Shown here piece after piece: positions 1-9,143 of a DNA stretch of 64,000 nt. Numbering within the stretch: position 1 is the first letter of the stretch; every line of letters begins with the position of its first letter. The notes beneath the pieces were generated by a model. The model worked only from the letters and a program-made list of their open reading frames with translations, had not been told where the DNA came from and searched no databases. A program made the position numbers and the translations under genes. The DNA is from Arctopsyche grandis (lineage: Eukaryota; Arthropoda; Insecta; Trichoptera; Hydropsychidae), in assembly GCF_051622035.1 (NCBI RefSeq), contig NC_135366.1, positions 6,169,001 to 6,233,000 on the forward strand, written 5' to 3'.

Positions 1-125
1 GGCTCGGCTCGATGTATATCTCGCTCTCTCTCGTACAGTGTGCGTAAGTGAGTGTGATACAGGACAAAGGCGGGAAATTGTATAATAATGAAAACAGGTT
101 GTAATTCTGTTTTGTATGGTGACTG

Positions 126-191
<66 letters not shown>

Positions 192-543
192 GATCAAGCA
201 GGGGGGACAGGGGGGGGGGGTAACAAAGTAACCACGCGTGCCTTTTGAGGTTAGCCACGCGTAGCTCAGTTGTCTGCCTTCTGGACGAAGACAGACCAAG
301 CTTCCTCTGGTGCACACCGGACGGATACTGGAGCTGGTCTCCAAGCCCTCACCAGCCTCTAGCTGGTGATTTCGGTGGCGAGGTGGGCCCCGTAAACACC
401 GGGGTGTTTACGCGCCAAACCGCTATTGACAACTGTCAGTTTGTGTGCCAACCGCTGTCTCAGGGTGGCCAGCACAAAAATATATCGGCCAAATCGTGGG
501 TCGTAAGGCCACGAAAGCCGATCATCAGACATAGTCTGAACGA
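1..543 (+). mobile_element. Diverged BEL/Pao-type LTR fragment
   Basis: The first 210 bases closely match the LTR of the BEL element at 3429-4128 (same CT-rich stretch, same block before the AT repeat, same CAGAGATCAAGCAG motif after it). From about 225 the match is looser but continues through the GACGAAGACAGACCA and CCACGAAAGCCGATCAT blocks, ending near 543. It is therefore a related but older or different-subfamily LTR, cut at its left edge by the window. I see no gag or pol attached to it here. Confidence 0.7.
126..187. repeat. (AT)n microsatellite
   Basis: An almost pure AT dinucleotide run. The same position in the related LTR at 3429-4128 also holds an AT run, so the array is an inherited part of the LTR that changes length. 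Confidence 0.95.
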
Positions 544-907
544 ATTGTATTTTTTATAAATGTCTGGATTAAATTTTCGCGAGTAACTAAAAGATCTACT
601 AGTTGCAGGCTGTGAAATAATTAAATTGGGCGTGAGGCAGCCTAATGCTTTTATAGCGACTTTTTCGGTAAGTTATAGTCGCGAAAAGTGCAAATTTTGT
701 AAATATTTTACTGAATTCTTTTGTTGTTCCATTTTTAAAAGAAAAAAAATCTTAATATATTTAAATAAAAATTACGAGAAAAAGTTAAATAGATTTGAAA
801 AAAGTTTACTGTTATCAAAATGAAAACGACTCACCGAAGATTTGATGAGCTGTGATCGTGCGATTCAACTAATCAAATGTAAGATCAAGCGCGTGAAATC
901 TTAAACA
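544..907. other. No gene seen
   Basis: AT-rich sequence with only short chance reading frames. I see no splice-site-bounded coding segment, RNA gene or recognisable repeat. Confidence 0.5.
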
Positions 908-1113
908 AACTGACAGATGAATGTCGTTTAACAGGCGAAGGCTGCCGACTGTCCAGCCCAAAACGGCAGAGTGAGTGAAAGAGAAAGAGCTATCTGCAGT
1001 TGCAAATAGCTCTTTCTCTTTCTCGTTCCGAAATTCCGGGCTGCGCAGCATTCAGCGCGGCGCTGTAACACTTTACAGCCAGTACAGCAACATTTTAATT
1101 CATCTGTCACCAT
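908..1113. repeat. Foldback (inverted-repeat) element
   Basis: Left and right halves are imperfect reverse complements. The outer ends share TGACAGATGAAT; the middle carries CAGCCC blocks; the centre has 17-bp arms (GAAAGAGAAAGAGCTAT near 977-993 and its complement near 1006-1022) around a 12-base loop. The layout is that of a foldback MITE. No target duplication was identified. Confidence 0.6.
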
Positions 1114-1114
1114 A

Positions 1115-1226
1115 CAAGTTAGTGGGGTCTTCGAAACGGTCAACATTACTTACAATATCACCCTTTTGGATATGGGTGATATTGTAAGTAATATTTACTC
1201 TGTCGAAGGCCCCAATAGTTCGTCCA
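1115..1226. repeat. Second foldback repeat, 19-bp perfect inner arms
   Basis: ATTACTTACAATATCACCC is followed after about 10 bases by its exact reverse complement. The pairing continues outwards with mismatches to GGGGTCTTCG / CGAAGGCCCC and a related flank, giving arms of about 50 bp. It is a small hairpin element next to the 908-1113 foldback but shares no obvious sequence with it. Confidence 0.65.
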
Positions 1227-1299
1227 TCCAACTAATAAAAAAATATCATTAATAAATAAAATATTAAATGTATTATTAAACATATATCTTAGAATTTTA

Positions 1300-1342
1300 T
1301 AGGAGGGGCTGCAGCCCGCAGCCCATTAGGACGAGCCGCCAC
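1300..1342 (-). mobile_element. Terminal fragment of hAT-like MITE (CAGTGGCGGCTCGT end)
   Basis: GGACGAGCCGCCACTG preceded by a GCAGCCCGCAGCCCAT block matches one end of the complete MITEs at 26673-26896 and 39861-40091. The other end was not found nearby, so this is a fragment. Confidence 0.55.
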
Positions 1343-1345
1343 TGA

Positions 1346-1437
1346 TATGTATATATATATACATGTATGTATGTGTATATGTATGTATGTATGTGTATAT
1401 GTATGTATGTATGTATGTGTATATGTATGTATGTATG
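1346..1437. repeat. (TATG)n microsatellite, LTR insertion target
   Basis: Tetranucleotide TATG/TGTA repeats. The LTR element starting at 1438 inserted into it: TATG repeats resume immediately after its far end at 2773. Confidence 0.9.
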
Positions 1438-1875
1438 TGTAGGAATCCCGTCATAGTCATCGTCATCGAAACATTCGAGAATATTCCGCAACAACAAACC
1501 ACATTCCTTGCGGAACTCACATTCATCAAAGCAGTTACTGCGACGCAGAATACATTCCCGAAAACCAGACGTCGCACACCTGCAACCATTATATTAAACT
1601 CAAGCGGAACGCCCCTACCAGTCGAGTGGAACCAAAACGGTCGAAACACGCCGCCACCATTAAACCACATCGAGCGGAACGGCGCCAATCATTCCAGAAA
1701 ATTCTACGCCTCGACAAAAGTGCATTCCTCGTTCACGCATCAACAACCACATGCGCTTACGCATCAACAACCACTTCCATCAATCGTTCCAGAAAATACT
1801 ACGCCTCGACAAAAGTGCATTCCTTTCTTACGCATCAACAAACCACCACCATCGGTCAGGCGATTCCAGAAACAC

Positions 1876-1882
1876 TATAAAA
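1876..1882 (+). promoter_or_regulatory. Likely TATA box of the LTR
   Basis: TATAAAA followed by GGAGG lies about 410 bases before the LTR end, with an AATAAA signal at 2210-2215, as expected for U3/R of an LTR promoter. Position-based inference. Confidence 0.4.
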
Positions 1883-2287
1883 GGAGGTACAACCCAAACA
1901 ACGCCAGTCGACCCACAGCAGCAAGCGTCGACACACAGCAGCAGACCAGTCAACATACAGCTCCTGACCAGCCACCACTACACTACGCGGACTTGGAAGA
2001 TCAACCAGCCGGACGAGCCAGCAACACACTGCCGTATCCAGAGACCTTCCGAACATAGCCGAACAACGAGCCAGCAACACACTGCCGCATCCAGAGACCT
2101 TCTGAACATAGCTGAATGCCGAGCCAGCGACACTCTACCATATCCAGAGACCGCTGAACGACATACTTTTGCCCACAAATACCATACCTTTGTACAACCA
2201 TAGGCAAACAATAAAACTTTATAAAACTAGCACAACAGTGTTTCGTTAGGCCGGGATACGGTCAACACACAGGTACCCCGCCTACAT

Positions 2288-2460
2288 TGGTGACCCCGAC
2301 GTGATCTACGCAGCCTTCACAGCAGCCCACAGCGCTGTCAACACACAGGTACCCCGCCTACATTGGTGACCCCGACATGATCTACGCAACCTTCTGATCA
2401 TCCAACAGCGCTGTCAACACACAGGTACCCCGCCTACATTGGTGACCCCATCTTTGAACT
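2288..2460 (+). repeat. Three tandem copies of LTR end plus tRNA-Trp primer site
   Basis: The segment ACACAGGTACCCCGCCTACAT followed by TGGTGACCCC occurs three times, with primer-site starts at 2288, 2364 and 2440, about 76 bases apart. The first copy matches tRNA-Trp best; the second reads GACATGAT and the third is broken after GACCCC. Confidence 0.8.
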
Positions 2461-2539
2461 ACGCAGCCTTCATAGCAGTCAACAGCGCAGTCAACACGGC
2501 AGCCCACAGTGCAGCCTCCACAACAACCAACAGCCGCCA

Positions 2540-2630
2540 CGACAGCAGCCCACAGCGCAGCCTACATAGCAGCCCACATCGCAGCCTACATAGCAGCCCA
2601 CATCGCAGCCTACATAGCAGCCCACATCGC
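2540..2630 (+). repeat. 24-bp minisatellite (AGCCTACATAGCAGCCCACATCGC)
   Basis: About three near-perfect units of 24 bases, preceded by degenerate units, inside the internal region of the 1438-2772 element. Confidence 0.8.
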
Positions 2631-2772
2631 CAGAGACCGCTGAACGACATACTTTTGCCCACAAATACCATACCTTTGTACAACCATAGGCAAACAATAA
2701 AACTTTATAAAACTAGCACAACAGTGTTTCGTTAGGCCGGGATACGGTCAACACATTAGTACCCCGCCTACA

Positions 2773-3428
2773 TATGTATGTATGTATGTGTATATAAGAA
2801 AGCAAACTGTTTGTGGTGTCGCGGATTTGTAACCACAATGATGGGGATAAAGCCGAGTCACTAATTTAGGTAGACATAGCAGGTATGTACATGGATATAA
2901 TATTTATATTTAAGAGAGCTCTCTCCGCCAACAAACTATTTGTAATAGTTTGGCGGATTTATTTATATATTTGTAATATATGTGTTTCAAATGAATAAAT
3001 TTCTTTAAAAAAAAAAAAAAAACAAGATGGATGACTCTCTGGGCGCGTCTGCGATGGAGACGGCTCAGGAGAGATAGGGGGGGGGGGGGCACGCATGTGC
3101 ACCTTGACGGTCGGAGTACGAATGGACGAGAGACGGTGGCTCTCGTCTCCTTTTTCCCGCGGCAGGAGTGTTGCCATTCGAAAAAACAGACTACTGCTGC
3201 CAACTGACGGGACTGCTGGGAGGGCGTCACGTTACAACCACCATATCAAAATGATTGTATTTCATGAAATTTGTTTTTGCGTATAATTATATAGTATTTG
3301 CATGGTAATGAATGTGAAGACAAGATAGACGCAATAGATCTGTTTTGTTAAGAAATTTTGTGGAAAAAAAGTTGTTTGCGGAATCACAATTATAATATGC
3401 TCAAAGTTTAATATACATATTTATCTAC
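2773..3428. other. No gene; short palindrome near 2926-2957
   Basis: Non-coding sequence between two LTR elements. CCGCCAACAAACTATT and its near complement AATAGTTTGGCGG form a short hairpin near 2926-2957. An A-run (3007-3022) and a G-run (3078-3089) are also present. No supported coding segment. Confidence 0.5.
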
Positions 3429-3697
3429 TGTACAGACTCCAGGGATGTTCAACTCGAGAGCACCCCGGAAGTCGGTTTCTTAGAAGCTCGTGGTAAGCGT
3501 GGGCGGGACTGGTCTCCTCCAAGGGATCTACAGGTCGTCGTCTGCGGTCTGGTCTCTGCTGCTGTCGGCTCGGCTCGATGTATATCTCTCTCTCTCTCGT
3601 ACAGTGTGCGTAAGTGAGGGTGATACGGGACAAAGGCGGGAAATTGAATAGTAATGAAAACAGGTTATAATTCTGTTTGTAAGGTAACTGTATTTTA

Positions 3698-3753
<56 letters not shown>

Positions 3754-4128
3754 CAGAGATCAAGCAGGGGGCAAAAAAGGGGGGGGGGGAGTCCGACTTG
3801 AAATTAGCGCGCACGTGTTCAAGAGGTTATGATAACCTCACTCAACCACGTGGCTACGTGATCTGACTTCGACGAAGAGAGACCAGGAATTCCTCACTTC
3901 TCACCGGACGTATACTGAAGCTGTACTTCCAGTATCGTCTGCCGATCAAGGCTGAGCTGATCGGGACTCGGTGGTGGGAACCAACTCGGTAGCGAACAGA
4001 GATGTTCACTCGACCGACGCGGAAAACGAATAGAAGGCGGGGACGCGCGCTCGGCGCCGATCTCCCTCCAAAACGGCTCCTTTGGTCGTAACGCCACGAA
4101 AGCTGACCATGAAGACTTGGTCGGAACA
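3429..4128 (-). repeat. BEL element 3' LTR
   Basis: 700 bp, TG...CA ends, containing an (AT)n run at about 3698-3750. It differs from the other LTR (after removing the Helitron) by scattered substitutions and the AT-run length. The minus-strand polypurine tract lies directly inside it at 4129-4140. Confidence 0.92.
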
Positions 4129-4573
4129 TACTCCCCCCGTTGGAAGTCAGAGGATCGAATTCCAAAACAAATAAGAATTAATGGTGCACAAGCGACTAAT
4201 GAAATACACAAAAACCAAGCAAATAAGCAAAAAAATAACAAAAAAACAAAAAACAACACAACAAAATAACCCAGTCAGCAAACAAAATAACATTAGTCCA
4301 CCGTCAGTTTCCCATCCTACATAAGCAGCTGACTAAGCCGGCAAGCAACAAACAAAAAATAGACAAACAAACAACCAAAACACCAACAAATAACCAACAC
4401 CAATGCTAGGTAACAATATTGTTCAACCGTTATATGTCCCAATCTATCCTGATAGCTCCATTACAAAGCACCAATCAAACCAACAAGAGAAGCATAAAAG
4501 AAAAGCAACTCAAAAACTTAAGTTAAAACACATAAACTGAATCCACAACACAGATACAAACAACGCGCCAACT
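4129..4573. other. BEL element 3' non-coding region
   Basis: A-rich (plus strand) sequence between the end of the open frame and the 3' LTR, with repeated AACAAA-type words. No gene. Confidence 0.6.
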
Positions 4574-6865
4574 TTAATGTGGGACGTTATGAACGTTCGC
4601 CACACCGTTGCACAAATTCACTGAGTGCTGCTCGACTGGCAGTCGAGCTACTCGCCGGACTGCTCGCTTGGTGTTGCTGATGGAGGAGTAGTAGGACCTA
4701 CTCCTGTGCCCCTGTCTGCCAGGGGCCGCTGCTGCATGTGCTGGTGTGGTAGCACCCTCGCTCCGGGTTGATCGACCAGATCCTCCTGCTGTTGCGCAAC
4801 TAGTGGTGCGCCAACTAGGAACTGGCCAGGAGTTATGGGAGCTGGGTTGGGAAGGTCGAAAGATGTGAGGGTTAAAGGGCGCGGGTACATTGCGCTTCGG
4901 CAAGCGGAATCTTCGTTCCGCGTAAATACGCGATTCGTCCAGGGGACGCGTAACTGTCTTGACTGGACGTCTCGCGCCAAAACAAGATAACGGATCACGA
5001 CCCGTTGTGTGATGGCAATTCCGAGAATCGCTTGAAACTGTGGGCGCTTCTAGAGAGCCGCCCAATATCCAGCCGAAAGCTGTATTCATCATCGCGATGC
5101 GTCCTCCTCTGTCACCGCGTGACTTGGAGGGAACTAAAATGGTACGTTTGCCATTGCGTAACATCGCATGATAGGCGTCGCTGCCTATCACCATATCCAC
5201 TGTACCGGGAATATCGAATGACGGATCGGCAAGGGGGAGATGAAGCGGCAAATGGCTCCGAATCTCGGACACGTTGCGCGATGGAAGTTGATTCGCGATC
5301 TCGGGCATGATTGCGCAATCGAGATCAACACTGGAGCCCTGATTGGGGATGCGCGGTAGAATTCGAATTACCGCGCCACTAGTAATGGACGTCCTATTTG
5401 AACCTATTCCTACCAGGTTGACGTCCATCCTTTTCGACTTTAAGGCGAGTCGCCTTCTTAAGTCTTCAGAGATGAGGTTGAGTTCGGAGCCGTTATCTAA
5501 CAATGCTCGAACCTTGTGCGAACGCCCATCTCCGCCGCGAACTTGTACTTCCACGGTGGATAACAGGACAGTTCGGGCGTGAGAAGGCGATACGCGTCTC
5601 ACCGAGTGTAAAACCAACGATGATTTTACGGGTTTGGCGTTCTCTGATTTCTTGGGGGTCCGATAATGTTTGGCCTTATTTGAAGGCGAAGTTTGGTATG
5701 GAGTTGAGTCATGTAACATGGTGTGATGGGCATGACCGCATTTGAAGCATCTCTGCTTTGTTTGGCACGCGTGAACTATGTGCCCTGGCCTCAAGCAGTT
5801 GAGACATAGTCGACGTTTTATGGCGTTCGACCTACGCTCATCACCGCTCATTTGGCGGAATGATGGACACGCTAGCAGAGAATGACTTCCGCTGCAACTG
5901 ATGCAGGAAGGGCGTTCCCTCCTCACATGCAGAACTGCTGCCTTCGGATTCGTAATGGTTCTTGGTCGAGGATTCGACTCGCCTTTTAAGACGAAGTCGG
6001 CATTTGCCATCGATTGGCACTGAAGCGTCAGAAATTCGATGAGTTTGTGGAATGTACACTCCTCATGTTTTGGCGCTTGAAGCTCCCATTGTCGAACCGT
6101 GTGTCGATCGAGCTTCCTAGTGATGCACATGACCAAAATGTCGTCCCAAGTGTCGACCGGAACGCCTAAGTTGGCCAGTGCACGGACGTGCATGCTAAAA
6201 TCGTCTATGCAGCGATGCAAACTTGCGTAACTATTGGACGCAATTTGTTCCGCGTCCAATATTGCGCGAATGTGGGACTGAACAACAATTTTTTTATTGT
6301 TGTAGCGCTGCTCCAGAATGGACCAAGCGCGGGAGAAGGAATCATCAGCTAACTCTAAGCCACTGACTACGCGATTGGGTTCTCCTTTTAGGACTGCCAA
6401 CAAGTATTGGAAACGGGCGGTTTGCGAACTCTCGCCGGCCATAGCGGCCAAGAAGCGTTGTGAAAAAAGAGGCCAATTTTGGACATTGCCTTCGAAGGTG
6501 GGCAACTCCAAACGGGGCAATTTTATTGCCGAATTTGATTGCGATACAGCGGAAATCGTGACGGCAGCGCCACCTACCGGCGACGCGCTCAGTTGCAGCT
6601 CCCGCAATCTGAGCATTTCCATACATCGTTCGAGGGCGATTAAGTATTCCGTCTCGAACTCGTCAATGACAGACTCGGAGGCCCGAGCCTCCGCTTCGTC
6701 CAGCTCGTCAATCTGAGCTTGGACCGATTCGAAATCAGACAACAGAGGTTTAATTATCTCGAGTCTGATTTGGAGCATGGAAATACTCAGATCCCCCTCC
6801 AAATGGTTCGCATTTCTCGTTAACCGAGCGCGAATGCTTTTCCGCGTATTCCGAAGTGCTTCCAT
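4574..6865 (-). CDS. BEL/Pao gag-protease polyprotein, truncated by internal deletion
   Basis: The ATG at 6865 (MEALRNTRK) is preferred over the upstream in-frame extension because it begins the family-typical N-terminus. In order: a coiled-coil-like N-terminal segment; a DUF1759-type capsid region (LPTFEGNVQNWPLFSQRF); two zinc knuckles (CLNCLRPGHIVHAC and CFKCGHAHHTMLH); a DUF1758-type aspartic protease (LLDNGSELNLIS, later DMVIGSDAY); and the FGWILGG motif near 5055-5075 that normally precedes reverse transcriptase. After it the frame runs into unrelated sequence, which is the integrase tail in another frame. The protease core reads D-N-G rather than the usual D-S/T-G. About 764 codons without a stop suggest a young copy or one kept open. 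It would make virus-like-particle and protease proteins but no polymerase. Confidence 0.9.
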   Translation of the reverse strand: MEALRNTRKSIRARLTRNANHLEGDLSISMLQIRLEIIKPLLSDFESVQAQIDELDEAEARASESVIDEFETEYLIALERCMEMLRLRELQLSASPVGGAAVTISAVSQSNSAIKLPRLELPTFEGNVQNWPLFSQRFLAAMAGESSQTARFQYLLAVLKGEPNRVVSGLELADDSFSRAWSILEQRYNNKKIVVQSHIRAILDAEQIASNSYASLHRCIDDFSMHVRALANLGVPVDTWDDILVMCITRKLDRHTVRQWELQAPKHEECTFHKLIEFLTLQCQSMANADFVLKGESNPRPRTITNPKAAVLHVRRERPSCISCSGSHSLLACPSFRQMSGDERRSNAIKRRLCLNCLRPGHIVHACQTKQRCFKCGHAHHTMLHDSTPYQTSPSNKAKHYRTPKKSENAKPVKSSLVLHSVRRVSPSHARTVLLSTVEVQVRGGDGRSHKVRALLDNGSELNLISEDLRRRLALKSKRMDVNLVGIGSNRTSITSGAVIRILPRIPNQGSSVDLDCAIMPEIANQLPSRNVSEIRSHLPLHLPLADPSFDIPGTVDMVIGSDAYHAMLRNGKRTILVPSKSRGDRGGRIAMMNTAFGWILGGSLEAPTVSSDSRNCHHTTGRDPLSCFGARRPVKTVTRPLDESRIYAERRFRLPKRNVPAPFNPHIFRPSQPSSHNSWPVPSWRTTSCATAGGSGRSTRSEGATTPAHAAAAPGRQGHRSRSYYSSISNTKRAVRRVARLPVEQHSVNLCNGVANVHNVPH
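4648..4998 (-). pseudogene. Integrase C-terminal remnant of BEL element
   Basis: In a different frame from the gag-protease the sequence reads RPLTLTSFDLPNPAPITPGQ followed by FLVGAPL, which matches the conserved RPLT...LTPGHFLIG.PL segment just after the BEL/Pao integrase core. It follows the protease end with no polymerase between, so the deletion junction lies about 4900-5050. After the motif there is a Pro/Gln-rich tail to the stop. Confidence 0.75.
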
Positions 6866-7530
6866 TTTGGACACGACAAAAATAAACAATGGACACGGGA
6901 AAAGAAACAAAATGGCGACCAAAAATCACAACAACAACAGAAAAATGCTAATTACGACCAACCTAGATTAGACGACGTTGACAGACCAGCTCTGGAAGAA
7001 ATCCGGCTCTTTCGAAGGACCAAATGTACAGACTCCAGGGATGTTCAACTCGAGAGCACCCCGGAAGTCGATTTCGTAGAAGCTCGTGGTAAGCGTGGGC
7101 GGGGCTGGTTTCCTCCAAGGGATCCACAGGTCGTCGTCTGCGGTCTGGTCTCTGCTGCTGTCGGCTCGGCTCGATGTATATCTCTCTCTCTCTCGTACAG
7201 TGTGCGTAAGTGAGGGTGATACGGGACAAAGGCGGGAAATTGAATAGTAATGAAAACAGGTTATAATTCTGTTTGTATGGTGACTGTATTTTATATATAT
7301 ATGTATACTAGCTGTATTACCCGGCTTCGCTCAGTGTTTATAATATAAACCGCTTAAACATGACTAAGCTAATTTAATTAAAAAAAAAAAAAATTTTAAA
7401 AATTTAAAAAAAAAATAAAAAAAAAAATTTAAAAAAAATAAAAAAAAAAATCAAAAAAAAAATAAAAAAAAAAATCAAAAAAATTTTTTAAAAAAAATCA
7501 AAAAAAAAAAATCAAATTTTTTTTTTTGCC

Positions 7531-8082
7531 TTCTAGGGCTTCGCCCTCGGCACCCCCCTGAGCCTTTGCCTTCTAGGGCTTCGCCCCTCCACGCCCCATG
7601 AGCAATTGCCGTTTAGGGCTTCGCCCCCATGATCAGTTGCCTTTTAGGGCTTCGCCCCTCCGCGCCCCCATGATTCAAAGCCGTCTAGGGCTTCGCCCCC
7701 CTTAGTTAATGCCTTTTAGGGCTTCGCCCCCCGCGCCCCCAAGATTAATTGCCGTTTCGGGCTTCGCCCCCCTTAGTTAATGCCTTTTAGGGCTTCGCCC
7801 CTCCGCACCCCCATGATTAAATGCCGTCTAGGGCTTCGCCCCCCCTAGTTAATGCCTTTTAGGGCTTCGCCCCCCGCGCCCCCAAGATTAATTGCCGTTT
7901 AGGGCTTCGCCCCCCTTAGTTAATGCCTTTTAGGGCTTCGCCCCTCCGCGCCCCCACGATTAAATGCCGTCTAAGGCTTCGCCCCCATGATCAGTTGCCT
8001 TTTAGGGCTTCGCCCCTCCGCGCCCCCATGATTAATTGCCGTCTAGGGCTTCGCCCCCCTTAGTTAATGCCTATTAGGGCTT
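7531..8082. repeat. Minisatellite, core TTTAGGGCTTCGCCCC
   Basis: About 15 units of roughly 35-45 bp, each with a GGGCTTCGCCCC palindrome alternating with TTAGTTAATGCC or CCCATGATTAATTGCC linkers. GGGCTTCGCCC can fold into a hairpin with a TTCG loop. Confidence 0.92.
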
Positions 8083-8580
8083 GCGCCCCATGAGGCTGGG
8101 CCCCCCGGGCCCCCTTCGGGGCCCCACGGGGCTGCGCCCCTTGTGGCGCCCCCTTTTGAGCCCCATGAGGCTGGGCCCCCCGGGCCCCCATTCGGGGCCC
8201 CACGGGGCTGCGCCCCTTGTGGCGCCCCCTTTTGAGCCCCATGGGGCTGCGCCCCATGAGGCTGGGCCCCCCGGGCCCCCTTCGGGGCCCCATGGGGCTG
8301 CGCCCCATGTGGCGCCCCCTTTTGAGCCCCATGGGGCTGCGCCCCATGAGGCTGGGCCCCCCTGGGGCCCCACGGGGCTGCGCCCCTTGTGGCGCCCCCT
8401 TTTGAGCCCCATGGGGCTGCGCCCCATGAGGCTGGGCCCCCCGGGCCCCCTTCGGGGCCCCACGGGGCTGCGTCCCTTGTGGCGCCCCCTTTTGAGCCCC
8501 ATGGGGCTGCGCCCCATGAGGCTGGGGCCCCACGGGGGTGCGCCCCTTGTGGCGCCCCTGGCGGGGCCCCATGAAGCTAC
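8083..8580. repeat. Very GC-rich minisatellite (GGGGCTGCGCCCC units)
   Basis: Units of about 60-95 bp containing GGGGCTGCGCCCC, GAGGCTGGGCCCCCCGGG and GTGGCGCCCCCTTTTGAGCC. All six frames are open over long stretches only because of the repeat composition; the resulting Gly/Pro/Arg-rich frames are not taken as genes. Confidence 0.92.
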
Positions 8581-9143
8581 TCGCCTTGCGCCCCCGCGGG
8601 GGTGAATCCATTGAAACGAAAAAAACAAATCGGTGCCCATGGATCGAAAAAAAAAAAATCGAATCACGTGTTCGATGACGTCACCGATCTACGGACGAAA
8701 ACGACGAAAACGACGACCAAGGATACATACAAAGTCTCTTTCCAAATTATAGATTAGATACAGAGATCAAGCAGGGGGGACAGAAAAGGGGGGGGGGGGA
8801 GTCCGACTTGAAATTAGCGCGCACGTGTTCAAGAGGTTATGGTAACCTCACTCAACCACGTGGCTACGTGATCTGACTTCGACGAAGAGAGACCAGGAAT
8901 TCCTCACTTCTCACCGGACGTATACTGAAGCTGTACTTCCAGTATCGTCTGCCGATCAAGGCTGAGCTGATCGGGACTCGGTGGTGGGAACCAACTCGGT
9001 AGCGAACAGAGATGTTCACTCGACCGACGCGGAAAACGAATAGGAGGCGGGGACGCGCGCTCGGCGCCGATCTCCCTCCAAAACGGCTCCTTTGGTCGTA
9101 ACGCCACGAAAGCTGACCATGAAGACTTGGTCGGAACATCTAC

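Larger units (their letters stand above)
1438..2772 (+). mobile_element. Gypsy-like (tRNA-Trp primed) LTR element, internally deleted
   Basis: The left LTR runs 1438-2286 (TGTAGGAATCCC to CCCGCCTACA). It is followed directly by TGGTGACCCCGACGTGAT at 2288, the complement of the 3' end of animal tRNA-Trp, used as primer site by CsRn1-type Gypsy elements. The right LTR is only its last part (about 2633-2772), nearly identical to 2149-2286 except for its last bases. Between the LTRs there is no gag or pol, only minisatellite-like sequence. Candidate target duplication TATG, ambiguous because the target is a TATG repeat. The LTR has TATAAAA at 1876 and AATAAA at 2210. Confidence 0.7.
7308..8758 (-). 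mobile_element. Non-autonomous Helitron with GC-rich tandem arrays
   Basis: On the minus strand it starts TCTAATCTATAATTTGGAAA after a host A and ends GCCGGGTAATACAGCTAG before a host T, i.e. 5' TC, 3' CTAG and A^T insertion, the Helitron signature. The same termini bound the smaller copies at 46585-47022 and 51413-51621. The interior holds poly(A/T) sequence, a TTTAGGGCTTCGCCCC array and a GCCCC/GGGGC array. No Rep or helicase sequence is present. Confidence 0.88.
3429..9138 (-). mobile_element. BEL/Pao LTR retrotransposon, internally deleted, with Helitron in one LTR
   Basis: Two LTRs begin TGTACAGACTCCAGGGATG and end GACTTGGTCGGAACA. The whole is flanked by an exact 5-bp target duplication TCTAC (3424-3428 and 9139-9143). 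Read on the minus strand, the internal region starts TTTGGTCCTTCGA next to the 5' LTR and ends in a purine tract (GGGGGGAGTA) next to the 3' LTR. It encodes a BEL-type gag and protease (4574-6865), then jumps to an integrase tail. Reverse transcriptase, RNase H and the integrase core are missing, so it is non-autonomous. Confidence 0.92.
7025..9138 (-). repeat. BEL element 5' LTR interrupted by a Helitron
   Basis: LTR sequence is present at 7025-7307 and 8759-9138 (663 bp in all), separated by the 1451-bp Helitron. LTR continuity across the insertion is seen by comparing with 3429-4128: the insertion is at the AT-run site, before TACAGAGATCAAGCAG. Confidence 0.92.

Noticed and set aside
1297..1497. 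Tyr/Ile/His repeat peptides from AT and ATGT repeats, here and at 129-344, 16237-16524 and 17446-17748
   Set aside because: Pure translations of microsatellites.
1363..2203. Thr/His/Pro-rich open frames of 150-231 codons
   Set aside because: They lie across a TATG microsatellite and an LTR with TATA box, poly(A) signal and primer site; the open frame is incidental to LTR composition.
7531..8580. CRISPR-like repeat array
   Set aside because: Units vary in length and the spacers are also repetitive; it lies inside a Helitron in a eukaryotic sequence with no cas genes.
8060..8667. Long Gly/Pro/Arg-rich open frames on both strands (collagen-like appearance)
   Set aside because: They exist in several frames at once because the GC-rich minisatellite lacks stop codons; no start context, splice sites or family match.
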